Part shown: in pieces, positions 11,899 through 22,256 of the stretch
Numbering within the stretch: the first letter of the stretch is position 1
How the letters are laid out: each line of letters opens with the position of its first letter
DNA from: Endomychus coccineus
Taxonomy: Eukaryota; Arthropoda; Insecta; Coleoptera; Endomychidae
Reading direction: 5' to 3'
DNA length: 64,000 nt
Assembly: GCA_958510875.1 (NCBI GenBank)
Contig: OY294068.1
Span: 201,983,997 to 202,047,996 of the forward strand
Translations under genes and position numbers: made by a program
Notes under the pieces: model-generated
What the model was told of the DNA's origin: nothing
Seen by the model: only the letters and a program-made list of their open reading frames with translations
Databases searched by the model: none

Positions 11899-12132
11899 CA
11901 AACTTGGGTTCAATCTATGGATAGTACACTAGATAAGAAAAATAATCAGTACATACTAGTTGCAGTTGCTATTTCTATATCTCCATCTTGGGGTATAGTG
12001 AATATTGATTTATATATATATATATATATATATATTGATGATTTATTTGTTTGAACCAATCTTCTAATATATTAAATTTTGGATGATTAATTGGGTTTTA
12101 GGTTCAGCATTTAATGAAAAATTACTTTGTTT

Positions 12133-12172
12133 ACGTTTCGGTGGTAGATCTCCACCTTTTTCAAAACATTTA
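12133..12172 (-). repeat. Hammerhead-like remnant
   Basis: The minus strand reads GAAAAAGGUGG, a short loop, CCACC, then GAAACGUAAAC. The stem II plus GAAACGU half is kept, but the CUGANGA half is lost. Confidence 0.35.
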
Positions 12173-12514
12173 ATATAAAACTAAAATCGGAAAAGTTACA
12201 ATTAGTGAAACGTTAAATACTTAAAATGGAGGTTCGTTTACCTTAAAATTTCATTCTTTATTATCATGGATGTTAAAACACTACATCTTCATTAGTCATA
12301 CACTTTTTTCTTGATTTCCAATTAGGACTTAACCTACACATTATTTCAAAATTGTATTGTTATATTGTTATTATTGGAATTGTAATCTGTCACGTTAAAT
12401 CTAATAAGGTACATATAAAATGAAATCAGTAGAGTATTGTGTAAAGTTAATCAAATGCTAGAAACAGGTGATATAACTTAATCAGTTATCTTCCTCTTAT
12501 GTTGGAGGTCTGAA

Positions 12515-12980
12515 CTATGGTGTGTTATATGTGTATATTAGCGATAACAATTCCTCTCTAGTTTGTACCGGCCTAGAGTACACTAGTTCTTTTATACGAC
12601 CCCAGAGGTCAAAATCCAAGAGAGTTAAATCGGGTGATCTGGGTGGCCAGTTCCAAGGTCCTCGCGGGCCAATCCACCGATCCTCGAACATCAGTGACAA
12701 TTACCGGTGTACAGCTATAGTGGAATGTCCTGAAGCACCATCAAGTTGATACCAACTGTTTGCTCTATCACGTGGAGGTAGGGCATTTAGAAAATCACTA
12801 ACAAACCCTCTCAGTATCTCCAGATATCTTGCCGCATTTAAATTTTGGTAGAACATTTGGAGTTTGATCACCTTTTGATAAAAATATGGATTAACAAGAA
12901 AACCACTGGAAATAGGTATAGGAAATGTTATAGCAAATCTATGCAGAATCAAATTCTGCATCCGACCATCCAATAAAATA
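12515..12980 (-). pseudogene. Second mariner-family transposase fragment
   Basis: The minus strand encodes YQLDGASGHSTIAV (second catalytic D region) in one frame, then RWIGPRGPWNWPPRSPDL and LLDFDLWGRIKELVY (third D region) in another. Only the C-terminal half remains and it is frameshifted near 12700. It is diverged from the transposase at 8702-9736, so it is a different, older family member. Confidence 0.75.
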
Positions 12981-13462
12981 CAGGGTGTCCTGAAAAAACG
13001 AACTTTTTCAACTTTTAAAATGATGTAATTGGTCATTAAATTTTGGATACCCTGTATGCGATAAATCAGTTGTCAATATGGCATTCGAAAGAATCATTCC
13101 TGTGCTTCCGTCTACCCCAGAAGCGCTTTCCACCAATCGAAATTGGTTAAAGGGCGCAATGCTCGAAACAGCGCTACATCTGTAAAACTTTTCAAAAAAA
13201 TCAAGATATCTAAGAAAAAATTGAAAATAGGTATAGGGAAACCTGATGGAATCCACTATGAAATTTTCTCAGAAATCTAAAAATGAAATAATATTTAAAA
13301 TAAGGAAGTTAATGGCGACTTCTGGTGTAACCGGAAGTAGTATGATCTTGAAAATATTTTGAAAAGGAAGAAAATCTTGGAACCCAAAATTTCAGAATTC
13401 TGTTTTTTTTCTAACCACGAAAACTTCTAACGAACGGCTCTCGTGGAATACCCTGTATATGA
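12981..13462. repeat. Short elements with TACAGGGTRTYC ends
   Basis: The motif tacagggtgtcc at 12981 is met by its complement ggataccctgta at ~13046-13057 (a ~78-bp unit) and again by ggaataccctgta near 13449-13461. These are candidate termini of small non-autonomous TA-inserting elements next to the mariner fragment. Confidence 0.4.
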
Positions 13463-13539
13463 AGACCTTCAATCAATTCATTTCCAATATATTCATGTTA
13501 CGTGTATGATTGTAACAGCCACAGCTATTCTTATGAAGG

Positions 13540-14250
13540 CTTCCATATTCATGCACCCTGCTATGGGATGATCATGTAAAGTCCATTGCGAAAACCGCTT
13601 CACAAAAACTTGGTTTTCTATTCCGTGCCAAGAGCTACTTTACATCCCAGCAGCTCTTCATAATCTACGAAGCACAGATTCGACTTGTCCTGGAGTACTG
13701 TTTACATATGTTGAGTTCGGTGTATAAACATTCGCTTAAGTTCTTGTATTCTATCTAAAAGAGAGTCTGATTGATGACGTTACACTCACGAATTCATTGA
13801 CCTATCTAGAGCATCGTAGAAAGGTGGGAGACCTTCGTTGTCAAACTCGAGACCTGCCGAACTTCTTCCCACTAGACTTCATTTTTATATCTCTCCCTTT
13901 TCTAAAGATATTTCCACGGTCGGTATTCATCAGAAATCTCGTCTGTTGTTCCATTGCGGGAGATTCCTGATAGGCAGACTAGAAGAGCTTAAGCTAGTCA
14001 CCCCTTCATTGTCAAACTCCAGACCTGTCGAACTTCTTCCTATTAGACTTCATTTTTCTATCGAACAGCGAAGTTGTAGAACTGTTTGCCTAGTAAGGTC
14101 TTTCCCTATGCCTATAACCTCCAAGCCTTCAAGACAAATTCGAATGCCTATCTCCTCTCCCAATAATCCACTGCTGGCACACACTATGTTGTGTTCCTCA
14201 AACATCGAAAGGTTTCCCTCTTGTATAGTCAAGGTATAGAAAAAAAATAC
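13540..14250 (+). mobile_element. Jockey-like LINE ORF2 C-terminal remnant
   Basis: Plus-strand translation gives WDDHVKSIAKTASQKLGFLF then RAKSYFTSQQLFIIYEAQIR and LEYC, the region downstream of the reverse transcriptase in jockey/RTE-like ORF2. Stop codons follow near 13757. A ~45-bp segment at 13837-13880 is repeated near 14005-14050. It is the same LINE family as 2502-2760. Confidence 0.65.
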
Positions 14251-14516
14251 CTGTGGCACTCGGGGACTGCCGCGGTGAAGCTATTGCATAACATTTTTTC
14301 TCAACTTATGCAATTATAATTATTTTTTTTTTTTAATTTATGCAGTATTTTTTTTCTTTGATATTTTAATTCAAGTTTTTTCTTTGATATTAATTCAAGT
14401 TACACTTTTTGAGCGTGGTGACCGATAAGAAAACAATTTTTTTTTCTTTTATTGAATAAATGAGAAGTTAATATCGTTTAAAATATTTTTATTATCTTAC
14501 AATACATGTAGGTTAT

Positions 14517-15445
14517 TCAGGAATTTGTTATCATTGAAACTATAGGTTTATGGTAACTGAATAACTGAAATAAGAGACATAAGTTTGAGACTTGGATATC
14601 CTCTAAATATCTGGAAAATACCGCGTCAATGGTGGTTCCATATTTTGTTGTGGATTCTTGTGGATCATTATTAATTTTCAAATTCAATTTTTCCGAAAGA
14701 AAAATTGTCAACCGCTCTGATTTTTCATCAGCGAAGTTGATGTTGAAATCGCCAGCCAAGATAAGTGGAAATTTATTACCATTTGTACCAAGTATTTTCG
14801 ACCCTTCTTCAGTGTACTCCAGTAAAGTGCGATGAATAAAATGCTCTACCTCGTCCAATTTTGGATTCGGAGAAATGTAAATTGCTACCATGACTATGTG
14901 TAGGCCATTTCTAAGTTTGCATAAGCACGCACAAATATCTCCAAAAAATGAGCGCCTAACATTAACATCGCTAACGTGTGCAATATTTATTTCAATATTC
15001 GGAGTCATAATATTAGTTACATTATTATTATTTTGGTAAATAGCTACCCCACCTTTTGGAACAGTATCTCGTTTGAATTGAACAATGCAATTGGAATTAG
15101 GTATTTCAATCGGATTATCATGCGCCATGCAAGTTTCGGTAAGAAGTAACACATTTGTTTGTCTCATAACTGAATCTTGTAAATCGTATTTGTGACTATT
15201 TAGACTTTGGCAATTGAAAGTCATTATTGAAATGCCATTTCTATTACTAATGAAATCTAAGACACTTTGGGCTGTCGTCTGAACACTATTTAAAGGCAGT
15301 CTTTTGAATTTTTGCAACAAAGATGCAGTCGATGCAGCTTGCCTTCGATTATTATAAAACTTGAATGTAGAATTATCGTTTTTTGTCGTGATATACAATT
15401 TTTCAATATTAGTCAGCCGAGAGAGCGCAACATAAACGAGTTTCT
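14517..15445 (-). pseudogene. Helentron-type helicase end plus endonuclease domain, copy 1
   Basis: The reading begins inside a helicase: KLVYVALSRLTNIEKLYI is motif VI of Pif1-type helicases. It continues into an endonuclease/exonuclease/phosphatase (EEP) fold: MTFNCQSLNSH, LLLTET, GGVAIYQNN, IYISPNP, LILAGDFNINF and TIDAVFSRYLEDI. A helicase fused to a C-terminal EEP endonuclease is the hallmark of Helentron (Helitron2) RepHel proteins. The upstream Rep and helicase are missing. The final S-x-H-x-P reads SYHKPI, so the usual aspartate before His appears replaced. The frame shifts near the C-terminus. Confidence 0.7.
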
Positions 15446-15917
15446 GTTATTTTTCGTTACGGAATTTCTTGATTCGGTCGTCGCGCTCAAAGCCAGCGAT
15501 AAAAGCTATATGCAGTATATGCAATAGCTTAATAGAAACAGGTACTCTCAGGTCTCTGCTACGCGCGTCTAACGTATAAACTCTAACTGACGCGTAGCGA
15601 GCTCCTAGACGCATATGTCAAAATGATTTCGTTCGTAGCTAATTACATAGGACGTCTGGAGTTCATGCAATCATGTTTTTAGATAATTCGAACCTTCTAA
15701 TTTCGATAGGCCACGTGAAAATCCCGGAGTCTAAAGCGCTAGAGTGTTATAATATTCGTATAAAATAGCGAAATTTCTCACTTTTAGAAACTTCAAATTA
15801 ATTAATTAATTTGACACATGTTAGGTGTTTAGGTCTTACATTATTTTTCGTTACGGAATTTCTTGATTCGGTCGCCGCGCTCAAAGCCCGCGATAAAAGC
15901 TATATGCAATAGCTTAA
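15446..15917. repeat. Helentron-associated terminal repeats, copy 1
   Basis: A ~78-bp direct repeat (starts ttatttttcgttacgg, ends with the hairpin aagctatatgcaatagctt) occurs at 15449-15531 and 15840-15917. Between them is a ~285-bp unique segment (15531-15815). The same arrangement is at 18958-19428. Short palindromes near the ends and internal direct repeats are typical of non-autonomous Helentrons (HINEs). Confidence 0.55.
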
Positions 15918-17690
15918 AATTCTTTCTTGCGCTTAAGTTTGGGATCTCTTTTATACATGAAAACTGATCTGTCATCGGAATTAGGTTATTTACTTGCTCA
16001 AAAACGGAACAGTTCCTATTTTCAGCACTTTGACACGATTTTCCAAATCAGACATCATCTCAAAAATAGATTCAGAAAGGCTCAAAATGGAAATTATAAT
16101 ACTTTCTTCATGTTACGTTCAGTGTTGGTAAGTACAAATTCATAATATATATAGGTACATTTTGTTATATTATATATAAATTCTCGGGAAATAGGTTACA
16201 CTAACACATATGTTTATTATTATCGGAAGGTACATTTTATGATGTACAGTCCTTTCTACGGAAGATGGTACTGACTGAATGATTGCAGTAAAAGTACCCA
16301 TTGTCTATGCAACAGCTCAGCAATAAACAAGAAAATAAACAGATGGTCGAAAAGGACCGTCATTGTACGTAATTTGAAAAGAATTCTAAGGAAAACAAGT
16401 TAACAAATAATCATACTCGTTACCTGCTATGTAGCCTATTCACAATTATTCAGTTCGGCACTCTCAACTAATATTAGCATAATCAAGGGTATTTATGGCC
16501 TCTGGTTTAATACGGCCATTAAGTCCAATCATTTTTTGTGAATAGAACTTTACATAACACGTAAATGAAGGCAATATCCAATGTTTTATGTGATTTTGTA
16601 AATAGAGAGTACAAAACGGATTAAGCTGATGATTTTCCACCCAGGTATTAATTATATGTAAATTTTTTGGAAATAGGTCACAGTACCCCTTATGTCTATT
16701 ATATTTTCGTCTTTACGTACGTTTTGGTCTCACGACCACCATCAGAAAACTAAGTTCTTATGATGGTTCCGAGAAAGAATTCACTTCTGCGTGGTTTTAT
16801 GTTAACGTACTCCGTAATAAAACATACCCCAGCAATACCAATTACGTTATTCTTAACGTACATGGTTTCAAATCAATAAATGCTCTAGAGACAGATGCAT
16901 AGACCTACTATACTTGCATTCCCAATAATTGTCCAGTCTACTATAGGTAGGTGACGTACTCATTTTGATTTCGAATTATATCAAAACATTACATAGCGTA
17001 GGTTAATTACGTCTATTACAATATTGAGACCAATATTTCGCGAATATCAATAAATTAAATGAAAAAAATTTACAATAATATTCTCAGCAAGTAATTTATA
17101 AAATGGAACGGAGTTATATTTGAGGTATTTTGGAAAATTCTCATTTCGGTTTAATAACTTTAAAGAATATTATCAAAAGTCAATTCTCACCCAAAATTTC
17201 TCGTATTCCAAATAGTTGTTGCTGAAAGGATCACTACAAAACGCGGATGTGCGATCGTGAGAACTGCTTGTTGTTGATTCTTCGATGTCCTGAAAGCAAC
17301 GCGCTCTGCGACTATCTAAAAGATCCCCACCATATCAGGATCGGTACGTCATTTCAGTCTAATCCCTTTATTGGATAGGTGGGACTAAGAAGCAACTGGA
17401 AAGGACAACCTGTTGAACGTTATTACCATATATGTACGTTCTTCAATTAAAACTATAGTTACACCTACACCTTACTTAACACAACGATAATTTATAAGAC
17501 TGGTCGGTAGTTAATTGAGCAAATCGCTCAATTAAATGTTAACTATACTTTCAAGCGATTAAATCGAATTGATACTTATCAGAAAAAGCTTCAATTTATT
17601 AATTGAAATTAATTATTGTCGATGAAATTTCTTCATTGAATGAACGATGTTAAGAATCAATTCACATGAGGCTTGAAATAATAATACTAA
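15918..17690. other. Intergenic with repeat scraps
   Basis: No gene seen. It holds two partial copies of the cccaggtat...aaataggtcac repeat (16178-16225, 16636-16760). The second includes a decayed hammerhead-like core on the minus strand (16708-16750: CUGAUGG, U, GGUC-GUGA-GACC, AAAACGUACGU), altered at two core positions. Confidence 0.45.
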
Positions 17691-17735
17691 GAAAGATTGA
17701 TCAAAGACACTATTGCAAATATATTCAAAATACAT

Positions 17736-17775
17736 GTCTGATAAGTCGCGTGGACGAAACGTTGACGAATGCTCA
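17736..17775 (+). repeat. Decayed hammerhead-like core
   Basis: Reads CUGAUAA, GUC-GCGUG-GAC, GAAACGUU. The second core G is changed (CUGAURA), and stem I is not convincing. A flanking region near 17900-17960 resembles 40100-40160. Confidence 0.3.
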
Positions 17776-17985
17776 GTTTGCGAATGACATTGCTTTCTGA
17801 CGACGTTTCGTGAGTCATAATAGATGACTTTTTTTTAAGCGAAGCGAGTAAACCCATTAGGCGTTCACCCAAATGGGACAAGGCTTTTCTCAGCCGTCTT
17901 TTATCAACTTTAACTATAGTCACATTTATTTATTAAACCAGGGAAAATCGAACTGTTAATAGTTATTTTATTAAAGGTTTTGAAG

Positions 17986-18957
17986 TCAGACTTCACTTTT
18001 TCCATGTAGTCTATTATCTTTCATATCAACAAGTTCTTTTTTGGTAAAGGTGAATTTCAACAATTTTTGAATCAAACTTTGCCCAATTACGAAATTTATA
18101 CAACCAAAATCGTTGTTAAGGGAATTTGTTATCATTGAAACTATAGGTTTATGGTAACTGAAATAAGAGACATAAGTTTGAGACTTGATATCCTCTAAAT
18201 ATCTGGGAAATACCGCGTCAATGGTGGCCCCATATTTTGTTGTGGATTCTTGTGGATCATTATTCATTTTCAAATTCAATTTTTCGGAAAGAAAAAATGT
18301 CAACCGCTCTGATTTTTTATCAGCGAAGTTGATGTTGAAATCGCCAGCCAAGATAAGTGGAAATTTATTACCATTTGTACCAAGTATTTTCGACCCTTCT
18401 TCAGTGTACTCCAGTAAAGTGCGATGAATAAAATGCTCTACCTCGTCCAATTTCGGATTCGGAGAAATGTAAATTGTTTCCATGACTATGTGTAGGCCAT
18501 TTCTAAGTATGCATAAGCACGCACAAATATCTCCAACAAATGAGCGCCTAACATTAACATCGCTAACGTGTGCAATATTTATTTCAATATTCGGAGTCAT
18601 AATAGTAGTTACATTATTATTATTTTGGTAAATAGCTACCCCACCTTCGGTAAGAAGTAACACATTTGTTTGTCTCGTAACTGAATCTTGTAAATCGTAT
18701 TTGTGACTATTTAGACTTTGGCAATTGAAAGTCATTATTGAAATGCCATTTCTATTACTAATGAAATCTAAGAGACTTTGAGCTGTCGTCTGAACACTAT
18801 TTAAAGGCAGTCTTTTGAATTCTTGCAACAAAGATGCAGTCGATGCAGCTTGCCTTCGATTATTATAAAACTTGAATGTAGAATTATCGTTTTTTGTCGT
18901 GATATACAATTTTTCAATATTAGTCACCCGAGAGAGCGCAACATAAACGAGTTCCTG
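17986..18957 (-). pseudogene. Helentron-type helicase end plus endonuclease domain, copy 2
   Basis: Nearly identical to copy 1 at 14517-15445, starting at the same helicase point (ELVYVALSRVTNIEKLYI) and with the same endonuclease motifs (MTFNCQSLN, LILAGDFNINF, TIDAVFPRYLEDI). It lacks 27 residues in frame after LLLTE and ends with SYHKPIVSMI plus ~40 further residues. Both copies are 5'-truncated at the same place, so the fragment itself may have been moved or duplicated as a unit. Confidence 0.7.
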
Positions 18958-19428
18958 TTATTTTTCGTTACGGAATTTCTTGATTCGGTCGCCGCGCTCA
19001 AAGCCCGCGATAAAAGCTATATGCAATATATGCAATAGCTTAATAGAAACAGGTACTTTCAGGTCTCTGCTAGGCGCGTCTAACGTATAAACTCTGACTG
19101 ACGCGTAGCGAGCTCCTAGAGGCATATGTCAAAATGATTTCGTTCGTAGCTAATTACAGAGGACGTCTGGAGTTCATGCAATTATGTTTTTAGATAATTC
19201 GAACCTTCTAATTTCGATAGGCCACGTGAAAATCCCGGAGTCTAAAGCGCTAGAGTGTTATAACATTCGTATAAAATAGGGAAATTTCTCACTTTCAGAA
19301 ACTTCAAATTAATTAATTAATTTGACACATGTTAGGTGTTTAGGTCTTACATTATTTTTCGTTACGGAATTTCTTGATTCGGTCGCCGCGCTCAAAGCCC
19401 GCGATAAAAGCTATATGCAATAGCTTAA
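18958..19428. repeat. Helentron-associated terminal repeats, copy 2
   Basis: The direct repeats at 18958-19042 and 19351-19428 flank a ~285-bp segment homologous to 15531-15815. The segment occurs a third time, inverted and without the flanking direct repeats, at 50461-50730. Confidence 0.55.
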
Positions 19429-19784
19429 AAATTATTCGAAGAGAGCTGGAAATGTTCCTTGGAACATTCTGTACATAATTATAGCTCGACGTCGTATATT
19501 ATGTTGATCGTGAGAATCGATCTAGAGCCTTAGTGGTTTAGTTTAGTTTCTAACGAGTAATTGTCCAATTATTAACTTTTGTATTGGAGTGTTTCGTTCT
19601 CTGGCACACTTGATACTAGCATTGCCCGTCGTTACTTTTATGATGTACGGAAGATTCATTTAATCAATGATCACATTGCGTTGATTTTTCTAAGGGACAT
19701 CTACTAAGCACTTTCTGTTGATGTGTGATATTGTATATAAATTCCCGAGAAATAGGTCATACTATCACATATGCTTATTACTTT

Positions 19785-19828
19785 CGTCTTTACGTACGTT
19801 TCGGTCTCACGATCATCATCAGAAAACG
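19785..19828 (-). ncRNA. Hammerhead ribozyme-like motif, best-preserved core
   Basis: On the minus strand: CGUUUU, CUGAUGA (perfect core), bulged U, stem II GAUC-GUGA-GACC (one A-C mismatch, otherwise paired), GAA, mini stem III ACGUACGU (ACG/CGU with a UA loop), cleavage-position A, then AAGACG. AAGACG pairs over all six positions (one G-U) with CGUUUU as stem I. Every core nucleotide of a type I hammerhead is present apart from the extra U between CUGAUGA and stem II. It lies in a dispersed repeat (about 19727-19850) with other copies at 16636, 46412 and 48030. Confidence 0.6.
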
Positions 19829-19934
19829 TATTATGTATAAAACGGATTAATTTTTTTTAAATTCAAGACAATGCACGAGTTTCACATAAAATTAATTTTT
19901 TCCTATTATGTTGTTGATAGATTTTTATAAGAAA

Positions 19935-20075
19935 TATATACCTCAGCGTCAGCAGATATATCTATCGGTGACACTACAGCTATACGACTCATTCCGATGA
20001 TAACCCAGCGAAGGTAAATCAGCTATCTGGAACTATTTACCTGTAGTGTCACTGATCGTTCTATGGGGGACCTAT
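19935..20075. repeat. Small foldback element
   Basis: Inverted arms sharing ggtgacactacag (19954 onward) with ctgtagtgtcact near 20041-20053; ~130 bp overall. No coding capacity. Confidence 0.5.
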
Positions 20076-21835
20076 ATTATTTTATTTTGAACATTTTAAA
20101 GGAAAGTGTCTATTGAATTAAAATTGAAGTATGTTAGAAATATATTGTTTAATTTATTATATTTAAATGATGCTGTATCACCGCTGTATATATTTTAAAA
20201 TCTGTATCTACATTCAATATGGATTATATTTGTTTGCACCTTTTGATGCTGTTGAGGATAAAACTAATGAGTAAAGTGCCAGTTCCAGCAATGACTCACT
20301 CTGTATATTAGCAAATCATTTTCAGTTGCAGCATAGCCCAGCTATTATTGCAATTGCTGTTCGATACGTTATTGGAAATGATTTATGCTGACGATGTAGA
20401 ACGCAGTCAAAGGAAATCGTATAATCGTTTCAAAATAGAGAAATCTCACATTCCACTCGGTATAGACTGTCGACGAAAAAAAAATCAGCCGGTGAAATTA
20501 TTTGCAATTTCTCAACCGAAACGTAAATGTTGTTATGCCACTGAAACTTCAATCAAGATGACCATGATGGACCATAAATGGGTTTACACCTCGTCTAGGT
20601 CGTCGTGACTCATTGCCATGGCAACCTACCTTGCCGTTAGTCTGTAGCGACGGCGCCCACCGATTTTATTACCCTGAAGTGACCCAAATAAATACGTCAC
20701 CCATATGGTGGAGAAAACAGGACAAACTAGCTACAAACGAAAAGGAAGACATCATTGGCGATGTTACTTTGTATTTCTAACAGTCACTTTACATTGTGTT
20801 AAAGTTTGATCACTCAATTAAGGGTCAAAGATAACATTATCAACTCGCGTGCTAAATTAGGAGCCAACTTTCGATTTTATTTCAGTTGCCTCTTTCTGAA
20901 ATAATACAAAATAAATTTCTCTTTGTTATGTGTCGTACTTACCCGTAATTGGGTGCTTAATTATTGTATTAGCAGTGATTGTATAGTCTTAGTTTCTGCA
21001 GAACAAATTAGGTACTATTGTAAAATAAAATGTTTGTAAAAAAAAATAATTCGTATTATCCTTATTCAATAATTCAATGACAAGCTGCCAACAGTTTCCT
21101 CTCAAACTTAGTGCCTCATGACGCACATTATTTTCATTTTCTACGAACAATAAGCATTTTCTGAAGTAATTGCATCAAAACCTAACTGGCACCAGAGGTA
21201 AACAGAAGTGCCATATATGTTATTGCTAGACACGCACTGCCATTGGTCGAGCTTTGTATTTATCTAGCTGATTGTGAGTTATTTATTATGGTTACTTTAT
21301 GTAATCGTGTTTTGTTTGAATACTTATTATTTTTACCAAACTAATACCATGTTGTTGTAAGTGAGGGAAGTCAACTTTTTATTAAATAGTAAATACTCAT
21401 TTAATATAACCATTTCTATAGAAATGGATTTGTATTCATATATTTACGAATTAAAAGCCTACAAACACTTTTTAAAAATATTCACTGTTAATATAAAATT
21501 ATGCGAGTATGAAAAATTAATTAATTGACCTGAAATAGGAAAACTGTTGCCACAATAACCATTTTTTCCATAGAACTGAAATAGTAATTAGTGTTTATAT
21601 CACCTAATTGGTGTAAACTATTTCCAAGGCTACCAATTTTCTTGTTGTGTATTTTTTTCAGTCTTGTGTAAATTTGCACATACCTACCCCTCAATGAGTT
21701 ATCTTTTAATGGTATTTGTTGATAACTTTGCTACACTTGATTCGGATCATTTATGAGTATCATTAATTCATTTTGCATGAAGAAAACAATATAGGTCAAT
21801 TTAACTTCACTTGAAACGCACCCTCTATATAAGAA
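20076..21835. other. Intergenic, no gene recognised
   Basis: AT-rich DNA downstream of GCP2. An 86-codon frame at 20348-20608 is lysine and arginine rich but resembles no family I know and has no visible splice context. Confidence 0.4.
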
Positions 21836-21849
21836 TGCAGGAGAGGCAC

Positions 21850-22040
21850 ATGTTTGGAGTTTGGCTCCCAAACATACGCTGAAGCTCTTGAATTCTATCC
21901 AAGAGCTATTCGTCTGATTGATTTCACACTTACGAGTTCATTGACCTCTCTAAAACATCGTAGAAAGGTGGGAGATCTCTCCCTTTTCTATAGTGATTTC
22001 CATGGTCGGTGTTAATTAGAAATCTTGTCCCTCTCGTGTA
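21850..22040 (+). mobile_element. LINE tail fragment
   Basis: Contains acatcgtagaaaggtgggag, as in the LINE remnant at 13805-13825, and ends with CCCTCTCGTGTAGTCAAAGTA, close to the end of that remnant (14217-14237). This is a short, decayed third copy. Confidence 0.5.
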
Positions 22041-22256
22041 GTCAAAGTATTTAAAAAAAGGCGAGCGCTTCACGAATGAATAGTTCGATGCAGGAATGGA
22101 AACGATAAGAGGGTTTTCAAGTTTGACACTTTAGCCAAAATTAAAATAAAACTCATTCATATTATTATGAAACTAACTTTTATTCAAAATAAATTATTAA
22201 TCAGCAATTAATTAAATGGCAATATCATGGAGTACAGTCGTTTTTTATTAATTTTA

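Larger units (their letters stand above)
11412..12012. repeat. 600-bp near-perfect palindrome with (TA)n tracts and paired hammerhead-like cores
   Basis: Arms of ~300 bp mirror each other about position 11750. The inner arm is almost perfect (11636-11748 against 11756-11865). A (TA)n tract of ~84 bp at 11521-11605 is mirrored by a ~30-bp one at 11864-11895. The outer arm (around 11415-11515) returns at 11893-12010. Each inner arm carries a CUGAAGA...GAAACGUC core (see separate entries). The long frames called across it on both strands are an effect of the symmetry and the repetitive TA codons, not a gene. Confidence 0.85.

Noticed and set aside
11303..12054. Long open frames on both strands, 176 and 128 codons, with shared protein text
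   Set aside because: They are mirror readings of the palindrome and the (TA)n tracts (tyrosine/isoleucine runs), with no family resemblance.
20348..20608. 86-codon frame as a gene
   Set aside because: Basic composition and no recognisable domain, promoter or splice sites; not supported.
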